13,480 nucleotides of DNA from Thermoanaerobaculaceae bacterium. GTDB taxonomy: Bacteria > Acidobacteriota > UBA4820. This document shows, piece after piece, positions 5,864 through 12,874 of this stretch. The stretch's first letter is position 1. The number at the start of each line of letters is the position of its first letter. The stretch covers positions 1 through 13,480 of the forward strand of contig JAAZNT010000443.1 in assembly GCA_012798145.1 (NCBI GenBank), read 5' to 3'. The notes below the pieces were generated by a model. The model had not been told where the DNA came from. It was given only the letters and a program-made list of their open reading frames with translations, and ran no database searches. The position numbers and the translations under genes were made by a program.

Positions 5864-7491
5864 AGAATTTAGTTTTAGGCGCCGCTATTGGTCAATGTGT
5901 TCACATTGCCGGATTAAGCCACTTTTTGAGGCTTTGTGAGGAAGAAGGATTTCTTGCAATTAATTTGGGACCCGCAATTCCTGTTAAACTCCTTTTTGAT
6001 AAAATTGTTGAACACAATCCTTGTATTTGCGCAATTTCATTCAGATTAACTCCTGAAGACTTTAAGCCGCTTCTCAAAGAAATTAGGGAAAGGAAAAAGC
6101 ATGTAACTAAAGACATAAAATTTTTTTTTGGAGGCACTCCCCCAGTAGCAAAGTTAGCGCTTAATTCGGGTCTTTTTGTTCAAGTATTTGCTGGAAGCGA
6201 AACCCTTGAAGAAATAAAATCAGCGATATTGGGAAAGAAAAAGAAAAAACAAAAAATAGATTTTCCTCAAACTTTAATAGACAGAATCGAATATTCTTCG
6301 CCATTTCCAATTATAAGACACCATTACGGAGAACCAAATCTTGAAGCAACTATAAAAGGAGCAAGAAAAATTTCTTTAAGCAGAACTCTGGATGTGTTAT
6401 CTCTGGGACCAGATCAAAATGCCCAAGAATTCTTTTTTTCTCCTGAGAAAATGGATAAAAATCAAGATGGGGCAGGCGGAGTTCCTTTAAGAAAAAGAGA
6501 GGATCTTTTAAGAATTTATAATTCAACAAGATGCGGGAATTATCCACTTTTAAGGTGTTACAGCGGAACGAATGACCTTATCAAATGGGCTCAGATGCTT
6601 AAAGAAACAATCAATATCGCATGGGGAGCTGTTCCTCTTTGTTGGTATAGCTCCCTTGACGGCAGAAGCAAAAAAGGGATCGCGGAAGCCATTGAAGAAA
6701 AGCAGGCTGCAATAAGCTATTATGCGAAAAGTAGGATTCCAGTAGAAGTAAACGAATCACACCAATGGAGTCTTAGAGACGCCCACGATTCTCTTGCGGT
6801 TGCAATGGCTTTTCTTTCGGCATACAACGCAAAGAAACTAAATGTTAGGACATTTGTTCTTCAAATGATGTTCAATAATCCTCCTTCTACTTCCCCCCAT
6901 ATGGATCTTGCCAAAATGTTAGCAAAACTTGAAATGGTTAAAAGTCTTGAAGACAGAAACTTTAGAATTTTAAGGGAAGTAAGAGCAGGAATAGCAAGTA
7001 TTCCGTCAGATCCATACAGAGCAAAAGGGCATTTGTCAGCCTCGGCAGTTTATTCTATGATGCTTAAACCGCATATTCTACATATAGTTGGGTTCAGCGA
7101 AGGTTACAAAATCGTCACCCCAAGTATATTGATAGAAAGTTGCAAAATAGGCAGAGGCGCGATTAATCTTGCAATAAAGGGTAATTTTGACCTTGAAAAA
7201 GATTCTTTTATAAGATCACGAAAAAACCATTTAATAAAAGAAGCAACTATAATCATTGAGGCTATTAAATCTCTTGGAAAAAGATTTTCAGACCCTCTCA
7301 CCGCTCCCTCTAATATCGAAAATGCCATTAGAGTTGGCATTCTTGATACCCCCCATTTCGCAGGGCTTAAAGGTTTAAAGGGAGAAATTGTGACTGCTTG
7401 TGTAAATGGTGGATGGGAAGCTATTTGCCCAAAAACAAGAAATGTTTTGTCAGAAAGAGAAAGAATCAGAAACCTCGGTGTTGATTTTTGA
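5860..7491 (+). CDS. Cobalamin-binding-domain protein, putative B12-dependent mutase-like enzyme of unknown substrate
   Basis: 543 aa from the proposed CTG start, which overlaps the dehydrogenase stop as CTGA. Residues 1-125 look like a Rossmann-type B12-binding domain. After the first strand comes CVHIAG (13-18), equivalent to the DxHxxG motif that holds the cobalt-ligating His (His15), but with Cys in place of Asp. AISFRL (58-63) fits the SxL strand, and FFGGTPP (89-95) fits the GG turn near the dimethylbenzimidazole tail. After a lysine-rich linker (126-133) comes a large domain with SLGPDQNAQEFFF (181-193), GAGGVPLR (204-211), LLRCYSG (230-236), VEVNESHQWSLRDAHD (295-310) and AFLSAYNAKK (317-326), resembling the barrel of glutamate-mutase-type enzymes. 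No other NTG start preserves the first domain; TTG at 5926 would remove the putative His ligand. Closest described activity is uncertain; mutase, aminomutase or methyl-transfer roles are all possible. Confidence 0.72.
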   Translation: MKNLVLGAAIGQCVHIAGLSHFLRLCEEEGFLAINLGPAIPVKLLFDKIVEHNPCICAISFRLTPEDFKPLLKEIRERKKHVTKDIKFFFGGTPPVAKLALNSGLFVQVFAGSETLEEIKSAILGKKKKKQKIDFPQTLIDRIEYSSPFPIIRHHYGEPNLEATIKGARKISLSRTLDVLSLGPDQNAQEFFFSPEKMDKNQDGAGGVPLRKREDLLRIYNSTRCGNYPLLRCYSGTNDLIKWAQMLKETINIAWGAVPLCWYSSLDGRSKKGIAEAIEEKQAAISYYAKSRIPVEVNESHQWSLRDAHDSLAVAMAFLSAYNAKKLNVRTFVLQMMFNNPPSTSPHMDLAKMLAKLEMVKSLEDRNFRILREVRAGIASIPSDPYRAKGHLSASAVYSMMLKPHILHIVGFSEGYKIVTPSILIESCKIGRGAINLAIKGNFDLEKDSFIRSRKNHLIKEATIIIEAIKSLGKRFSDPLTAPSNIENAIRVGILDTPHFAGLKGLKGEIVTACVNGGWEAICPKTRNVLSERERIRNLGVDF

Positions 7492-7494
7492 GAT

Positions 7495-7501
7495 AGGGGG
7501 G
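7495..7501 (+). promoter_or_regulatory. Ribosome binding site (AGGGGGG) of the asparagine synthetase gene
   Basis: A purine run AGGGGGG begins 3 nt after the preceding stop and ends 8 nt before the ATG at 7510. It supports that start over the out-of-frame ATG at 7505, and the start at 7510 places the essential Cys at residue 2. Confidence 0.6.
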
Positions 7502-7509
7502 TATATGGT

Positions 7510-9033
7510 ATGTGTGGAATAGTAGCCGTATGGGGGAATTCAAAAACAAATAAAAAGGTTGTCTTTGAAATGCTCTCAAAAATAAACCATAGAGGACCAG
7601 ATGAAATTGGCTTTTGCCAAATTGGCTCAAAGGCTTTTTTGGGGCATACACGCCTTTCAATAATAGACTTAAAGAGTGGTAAACAACCAATTTTCAACCA
7701 AGAAAAAACTCTTGCAATAATATTCAACGGAGAAATATACAATTTCAAAGAATTGCAGAAAAAGCTTAAAACCAAATACATTCTTAATACAAAAAGCGAT
7801 ACTGAGGTTTTGCTGTACCTTTACGAAGAATTAGGGGAAGATTGTTTTCAGTTTCTTGAAGGAATGTTCGCCCTGATGATTGCAGGGGAAAAAGGATTTC
7901 TATTGGCAAGGGATCCTTTAGGAATAAAACCTTTGTATTACGGTATGAAAGGAAAACAATTTTTAATTGCGTCTGAATTAAAGGCTTTTCCTTTTCCTAT
8001 GGATCAGCTTTTTTCCCTTCCGCCGGGAAGTTATATGGTTAATGGCGAAATCAAGCGTTTCGCAAATCCTCTGGAGACTTCTCAACAACTTTACGACCTT
8101 GACAAAAAAACTGTAAAAGCTCGTCTTAAATCTCTTCTGGAAGAAGCTGTAGAAAAGAGATTAGTAGCGGATGTGCCAGTCGGCGTATTTCTTTCAGGAG
8201 GATTTGATAGCAGTTTGGTTGCTTCTATTATGCGAAGAAGGCTGAAAACGATTCATTCCTTCACAGCCGGAATGAAGGGTGCCCCAGACATTGAAATGGC
8301 AAAAGAGATGGCTGATTTTTTAGGAACCAAGCATCACCAGTTGTTTTATTCGAAAATGGATATGGAAAAAGCAATTGAAAAAGTAATTTATCACCTTGAG
8401 TCTTTTGACGCTCCACTTGTCCGTTCCTCTATTCCGATGTATTTTATTTCAAAGGTTGCTTCTGAAAATGTAAAAGTGGTTTTGAGTGGAGAGGGAGCGG
8501 ATGAGCTTTTCGCAGGTTATGCTTATCTTAAAAAATTTAGAGGAAATAAATTAAGGGAGGAATTGAACAGAATCATCATCGCTCTTAATAACACAAATCT
8601 TCAAAGAGCAGATAGAATAAGTATGGCTCACGGTCTTGAGGTTCGAGTTCCTTTTCTTGATTATAAACTTTTAAAATTTAGTTTGCGGCTGAATATTAAA
8701 TTCCTTGAATTTGGAGGCAACCTGAAAGAAAAGCATCTCTTACGAGAAACATTCAGAGATTATCTTCCAGAAAAAATCAGAAAAAGGAAAAAGATGAAAT
8801 TTTCGGTTGGTGCTGGCTCTTTTCAAGAATTTTTTAACTCATGCGAAGAAAAAATTTCTAATTCAGAATTCAGAAAACATAGAAAACTTAAAGACGGCTC
8901 TTTCCTGCGTTCAAAAGAAGAGTATTATTATTATAAGATTTATAATGATATTTTTGGCAATAAGATTCCATTGAACCTTATTGGGAGAACAGTGGACAGA
9001 ACTGCTGGAACTGAGATAGAAAATGTTAAGTGA
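7510..9033 (+). CDS. Asparagine synthetase (glutamine-hydrolysing)-like amidotransferase, AsnB family
   Basis: Two-domain enzyme. An N-terminal class II glutaminase (1 to about 180) frees ammonia, which an ATP-PPi-type synthetase domain uses to amidate an AMP-activated carboxylate, classically aspartate. Visible: nucleophile Cys2 in MCGIVAVWG, NHRGPDE (26-32), LGHTRLSIIDL (44-54), FNGEIYN (72-78), SDTEVLL (96-102) and ARDPLGIKPLYYG (133-145). The second domain has the PP-loop VFLSGGFDSSLVA (226-238), LSGEGADELFAGY (325-337) and AHGLEVRVPFLD (373-384). At 507 aa it is shorter than E. coli AsnB (554), with a shortened synthetase region between 337 and 360. The start is fixed by Cys2. It lies 18 bp after the cobalamin protein and overlaps the next gene by 11 bp. 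True asparagine synthesis or amidation of a pathway-specific acid are both possible, so I give no symbol. Confidence 0.9.
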   Translation: MCGIVAVWGNSKTNKKVVFEMLSKINHRGPDEIGFCQIGSKAFLGHTRLSIIDLKSGKQPIFNQEKTLAIIFNGEIYNFKELQKKLKTKYILNTKSDTEVLLYLYEELGEDCFQFLEGMFALMIAGEKGFLLARDPLGIKPLYYGMKGKQFLIASELKAFPFPMDQLFSLPPGSYMVNGEIKRFANPLETSQQLYDLDKKTVKARLKSLLEEAVEKRLVADVPVGVFLSGGFDSSLVASIMRRRLKTIHSFTAGMKGAPDIEMAKEMADFLGTKHHQLFYSKMDMEKAIEKVIYHLESFDAPLVRSSIPMYFISKVASENVKVVLSGEGADELFAGYAYLKKFRGNKLREELNRIIIALNNTNLQRADRISMAHGLEVRVPFLDYKLLKFSLRLNIKFLEFGGNLKEKHLLRETFRDYLPEKIRKRKKMKFSVGAGSFQEFFNSCEEKISNSEFRKHRKLKDGSFLRSKEEYYYYKIYNDIFGNKIPLNLIGRTVDRTAGTEIENVK

Positions 9034-9625
9034 GATTATTAGCGCAGTAATACACGATTTCCTTATTTTGTTTGGAATAGTAAATGTCATTGGTAATATA
9101 CCCCATATATCAATGATAACATCTGATGTTCCAAAATCAGAAAAAAGAAGAATATTTTATTTTGCTTCGATGGCATCTCTCATCCTTGTCTTGGCATTTG
9201 CAATTGGTGGCAATTTTATTTTAATAAATGTGTTTGACATAACTTTCTCTTCATTTAAAGTCGCCGGAGGAATTATAGTTTTCCTTGTAGCCCTAAGGGG
9301 AGTAATCTTGGGTCCTTCAAACGCTATTGGTTCTATTAAAGATGGTGATTCTTACCAGAAATTGTTTTCAATAGTATTTCCTTTTCTCGTTGGACCGGGA
9401 ACTATGGTCACAACAATACTTATTATGCAGGCAAGCGGAAAACTGCAAACTGTAATGGTCGTTTTTTTGGTCTATTTCTTCGTAATTTTAGTTCTGTTGC
9501 TGATTCCTTATATAGAAAAACTTTTTGGAAGATTAATTATGATGATGATTTCGCGGATTTTGTATATCTTTATTGCAGCAAAAGCCATTAAATTTATAAT
9601 TTCAGGTATTAAGGAATGCTTTTAA
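9023..9625 (+). CDS. MarC family integral membrane protein
   Basis: 200-aa polytopic inner-membrane protein with about six hydrophobic segments (roughly 5-25, 44-64, 66-90, 113-135, 142-165, 172-195). Family signatures include NVIGNIP (21-27), KVAGGIIVFLVAL (79-91) and FPFLVGPGTM (119-128). MarC proteins are transporter-like and of unsettled function; the old link to multiple antibiotic resistance did not hold, and some relatives are implicated in amino-acid movement. The ATG lies inside the end of the asparagine synthetase gene, giving an 11-bp overlap, with only a weak purine stretch upstream, so translation is probably coupled. That overlap ties it to the metabolic cassette and hints it could move a substrate or product of that pathway. 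Confidence 0.9.
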   Translation: MLSEIISAVIHDFLILFGIVNVIGNIPHISMITSDVPKSEKRRIFYFASMASLILVLAFAIGGNFILINVFDITFSSFKVAGGIIVFLVALRGVILGPSNAIGSIKDGDSYQKLFSIVFPFLVGPGTMVTTILIMQASGKLQTVMVVFLVYFFVILVLLLIPYIEKLFGRLIMMMISRILYIFIAAKAIKFIISGIKECF

Positions 9626-9640
9626 AAAGAGGCAAATAAA

Positions 9641-11344
9641 ATGAAGGAAAGTTTATTTGATATTATGAAGCGTTTTTTCAAAAAGGTTTCGGATATATTT
9701 TTAGAGGACATCGGTGTTGATCCAAAATCAAAGATTGAAATTTACTCGTTTCTTTACGAAGAAACCGATGTAACAAATTCATTTTATTGGATTTCACTTT
9801 TGTCTTCAGTCGGCATAGCAACTTTGGGGCTTGCTCTTAACAGTCCTGCGGTAATTATCGGCGCAATGCTTCTTTCTCCATTGATGGGTCCGATCATTGC
9901 TTTCGGGCTTTCTGTAACTATAGGAGACCTTTATCTGGGAATGAGGGCTCTTATAAATCTTCTCTTGTCAATTCTTGCCTCGCTTATTTTTTCTTCTTTA
10001 ATAACCTTTATTCTGCCATTCCAAATTGAAACAACAGAAGTTATGTCTAGAACAAGACCAAATACTCTTGATTTGGGAGTGGCTTTGATCTGTGGATTAA
10101 TTGCTTCAATTTCAGTCGCGAGAGTCCCTTTAAAGACTTCAGGCACAACACTTCCCGGAGTTGCTATCGCTGTGGCTTTGATTCCCCCGTTATGTTCTGC
10201 GGGTTTTGGTCTGGGCATAGGTTTCAAATGGAATATCTTCGGTGGGGCTTTCCTTTTATTTTTGACGAACCTCGTTTCAATAGTGTTCACTTCAATTTTC
10301 ATTTTTCTTCTATTAAGAATGGGAGCAGATGAAGAAATTGAAAAAATTCGCTCTTTTGTGACAGAAAAATCCCCAAAAAACATAATCTATCAGGCTTTAG
10401 TAGGACAAAAACTTTTTCAAACTTTCAAAAAAATTGGAAAACTTTACAACAGAATAATTTTCGTTTCCATAATTCTTGCCGTCTTAATAGTGCCATTGAC
10501 CATAATTCTTAATCAGATTAAAAGAGAAATAGTTATAAAAAGAGAAACAGAAAAAGCAGTATCAACATTTCTTGCAGACACTGTCATCCTGTCAAAAGAA
10601 ACAGTGATTGGTAAAAAAGATGTTAATATCCATTTTGTCATTTTAAGCGGAGCAGCTTCTGAATACGAAAAAATAAAAAAGGTTGAAGATTATTTAAGAT
10701 TAAAACTTGAAGAAGATGTTAATGTCTCATTTGTTGAGATTCCTAATAAAGCGGCATTAAAAGCGTTGAATGAACCTGTTTCTGCGGCTTCTTTAATTAA
10801 TTTAAATTCTGCCATCAAAGATATTAATTCAAAATTCGTTTCCAAAATAAAGGAACTTCTTCCAGAAAAAAGAAGAACAGAACTTGTTAACATTTATTTG
10901 GCTTTCCCTTCACAAAAAAATATCAAACATCCCCAAATAGATATTTATTTTCTGACCAACAACCCCATCGGAGAATACGAGAAAGAATTATTGCACAAAT
11001 CGATTTTATCACTTTTAAAAGAGAATGTTGACTTAAAAATATTATGCTTTGAGAAAAAAGTTTTATGGTCTGCATTAAATAAAAATATTGAGGAAAAAGA
11101 GTTGCAGAAACTAATTGACAAAAAAGATACAATGGCATTTTTCATTCCTAATTTATCTTTTCATTCTAAACTGTTTCTTCCTCCAAATTACAAAAAATCG
11201 GACAAATTAAAAAAACAATTTGAACAATTAATGAATAAGATAGAAAGAGAAACAAATATTCCTTTGACTATTTCTGTTTCTGAAAATAAAGATACAGACA
11301 AACCTTACTTTGAAATATTTGCAGAAGCAGGAAACTTAGAATAG
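9641..11344 (+). CDS. DUF389 family membrane protein with a long C-terminal soluble region
   Basis: 567 aa. A short cytosolic N-terminus (1-45) precedes a membrane domain with about six hydrophobic segments (48-225) carrying the family's glycine/proline-rich signatures: NSPAVIIGAMLLSPLMGPII (67-86) and LPGVAIAVALIPPLCSAGFG (171-190). A further segment (272-290) follows an amphipathic stretch. Residues 295-567 are soluble, Lys/Glu-rich, and hold two similar strand-helix-strand units (about 328-368 and 431-471). DUF389 proteins have no established function. Many members are shorter than this one and lack such a tail. The start has AGAGG about 8 nt upstream and lies 15 bp after marC-like gene's stop. 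The family call rests on the two motifs and topology. Confidence 0.85.
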   Translation: MKESLFDIMKRFFKKVSDIFLEDIGVDPKSKIEIYSFLYEETDVTNSFYWISLLSSVGIATLGLALNSPAVIIGAMLLSPLMGPIIAFGLSVTIGDLYLGMRALINLLLSILASLIFSSLITFILPFQIETTEVMSRTRPNTLDLGVALICGLIASISVARVPLKTSGTTLPGVAIAVALIPPLCSAGFGLGIGFKWNIFGGAFLLFLTNLVSIVFTSIFIFLLLRMGADEEIEKIRSFVTEKSPKNIIYQALVGQKLFQTFKKIGKLYNRIIFVSIILAVLIVPLTIILNQIKREIVIKRETEKAVSTFLADTVILSKETVIGKKDVNIHFVILSGAASEYEKIKKVEDYLRLKLEEDVNVSFVEIPNKAALKALNEPVSAASLINLNSAIKDINSKFVSKIKELLPEKRRTELVNIYLAFPSQKNIKHPQIDIYFLTNNPIGEYEKELLHKSILSLLKENVDLKILCFEKKVLWSALNKNIEEKELQKLIDKKDTMAFFIPNLSFHSKLFLPPNYKKSDKLKKQFEQLMNKIERETNIPLTISVSENKDTDKPYFEIFAEAGNLE

Positions 11345-11452
11345 CATTCTCATACCGGAGGTAAAGAAAAGAAGCATTCAAAGATAATTCTATTCCTTAA
11401 CCACTTGAATTATTATCATTTTTATTTCAAAATAATATTTTTGGAGGTAGAG
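11345..11452 (+). promoter_or_regulatory. Intergenic region with weak promoter candidate before the secreted protein gene
   Basis: This 108-bp gap is the largest in the plus-strand run. It holds TTGAAT (11405-11410) and, 17 nt on, CAAAAT (11428-11433), a weak sigma-70-like pair that would give a leader of about 13-18 nt. A GGAGG at 11357-11361 is not followed by a start codon. No stem-loop terminator is visible after the DUF389 gene. Confidence 0.3.
11443..11447 (+). promoter_or_regulatory. Ribosome binding site of the secreted protein gene
   Basis: GGAGG sits 5 nt before the ATG at 11453. It decides the start: a TTG 16 codons upstream (11405) is in frame but would put a charged, tyrosine-rich extension ahead of a clean signal peptide. 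Confidence 0.8.
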
Positions 11453-12874
11453 ATGAGAAATATTTTTAAATTTTCAGTGGTTTTCTTTTTGCTTCTTTCT
11501 TCATTTTCCTTTTTTGCTCAGGTTCCGGATGTTTTGTCGAGGGCTTACAAAGCTTCCTTGGAAGCATCTTCACTCTCTTCCACTATTGACGACAAAATTT
11601 GGGCTGGGTTCAGGTTTAAAGAATACCCAATAATAATTTTTGAATCAAGAGAAAGAAACGCAATCGCGATAAATTTCAATCCTCCCCCTTCAAATTTTAA
11701 ACAGGTGGAAAATAGTGCCATTTCATATGGAAAAATACCGACTTCTGAGCCGCTCGCAAGCGGTTTGAGGGCTTTCAGCAATAGGCTGGTCGCTTTCATA
11801 GATGAAAAAAACCTTAATAGCTATCCCTCCGCAAGAATTATTGAAGAAGCGTTCAAACTATTTGAAGCATACAGAGGATTCAATGACCAAGGTTCTTTTC
11901 TTCCGGGAGCTTACCCATTTCTTAACGCAGAAAACAACGCTTTGGCAAGGTGTGAAAATCTTTGTCTCTTAAAAGCAATTTCCTCCGAACCACAGGATGT
12001 TAAACCCCTTCTTTCCTCTTTCTATTCTTTCAGAACCAAAAGAGAATCTCTGATTCCAAAAGAAATAGCTGAAGTTGAAAATTCAAGAGAACTCGTTGAC
12101 GGATTGGCTTCTTACGCCGCATTCTCTTCCCTTCCAGATGAATCAAAAAAAACTTACTTGAACGAATTGATGAATAAACTTTCAGAATACAACAAGGGTG
12201 GCAACAACGCCGACAAACGATTTAAAGATACTGGCTTTGCAATTATTTATCTTTTTAACAAACTTAAATTTGATTATAAAGGGGCAATTGAGAAATCTCC
12301 TAAAAATAGTTTAATGGCTGTTTTAAAACCTTACATTGAAGGCGTTGCGCCAAAAGACACATCTTCATTTATCAATTTAGAGGAAATCAAATCTGCAGAA
12401 GCCCAAAGCGCAAACGAAAAGGCCGCACAGATAGCACAAACATTATCTGCAATCCAAAAGGCAGAAGGGCTTGTGTTGGTAATAAAAATAGATGATGTTT
12501 TGAAATCTACTGAAGGCAAATTGAATTGGTCAAACTGGTTTGAGCCAGAAGGATTAACTTACATTGAGCAGGATAAAATTATTTTCACAAGATATTTTAA
12601 ACTTTCTGCCAATACATTTTTCTCGTTTGCATCTTCAAGGGCTGTATATGTTGAAGTCAGGAAAGCCATTACCGCAGGTTTTGCCAAAGATGAAATTCCA
12701 TTTATAACAATAGATGGCAAAGGAGCGGAGTTTGCTAAGGATTCTCCTCCAGCGACAGGTCCTATTGAAATAAAAGGCGCCCATTTTGAATTCAAAGTGG
12801 CAAAAGCTAAAGCGACATGGGATTACACAACAAGAACATTGACAGTGGAACCGATTTACGAGACTGGCTCTTGA
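11453..12874 (+). CDS. Secreted protein of unknown function, possible degenerate metallopeptidase relative
   Basis: 473 aa from the ATG behind GGAGG. Residues 1-22 are a Sec signal peptide (Arg/Lys start, hydrophobic core, likely cut after Ala22), so the product is exported to the periplasm or outside. I do not recognise a named family with certainty. The mature N-terminal part has IWAGFRFKEYPIIIF (49-63), FNPPPSNF (75-82), a helix ARIIEEAFKLFEAYR (127-141), ALARCENLCLLKAI (163-176) and a helix with RTKRESLIPKEIAEVE (194-209) then ELVDGLASYAAF (213-224). This order recalls secreted zincin-like proteins whose first helix holds HExxH and the later one an E..EGLA.Y motif; here the zinc-ligand histidines are missing. 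Residues 310-340 are an Ala/Glu-rich helix and 340-473 look beta-rich. Only two Cys (168, 172... spaced four apart in CENLC... positions 167 and 171) are present. Confidence 0.6.
   Translation: MRNIFKFSVVFFLLLSSFSFFAQVPDVLSRAYKASLEASSLSSTIDDKIWAGFRFKEYPIIIFESRERNAIAINFNPPPSNFKQVENSAISYGKIPTSEPLASGLRAFSNRLVAFIDEKNLNSYPSARIIEEAFKLFEAYRGFNDQGSFLPGAYPFLNAENNALARCENLCLLKAISSEPQDVKPLLSSFYSFRTKRESLIPKEIAEVENSRELVDGLASYAAFSSLPDESKKTYLNELMNKLSEYNKGGNNADKRFKDTGFAIIYLFNKLKFDYKGAIEKSPKNSLMAVLKPYIEGVAPKDTSSFINLEEIKSAEAQSANEKAAQIAQTLSAIQKAEGLVLVIKIDDVLKSTEGKLNWSNWFEPEGLTYIEQDKIIFTRYFKLSANTFFSFASSRAVYVEVRKAITAGFAKDEIPFITIDGKGAEFAKDSPPATGPIEIKGAHFEFKVAKAKATWDYTTRTLTVEPIYETGS

Noticed and set aside
5926..5928. 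TTG as start of the cobalamin-binding protein
   Set aside because: It would delete the first strand and the CVHIAG loop of the domain and has no ribosome binding site at a proper distance.
11405..11407. TTG giving a 16-residue longer secreted protein
   Set aside because: The ATG at 11453 has GGAGG 5 nt upstream and opens a clean signal peptide; the extension would spoil it.
11750..11763. Perfect 5-bp GC stem CCGCT-CGCA-AGCGG
   Set aside because: It is inside the secreted protein coding sequence, has no following T-run, and is explained by the codons for Pro-Leu-Ala-Ser-Gly.
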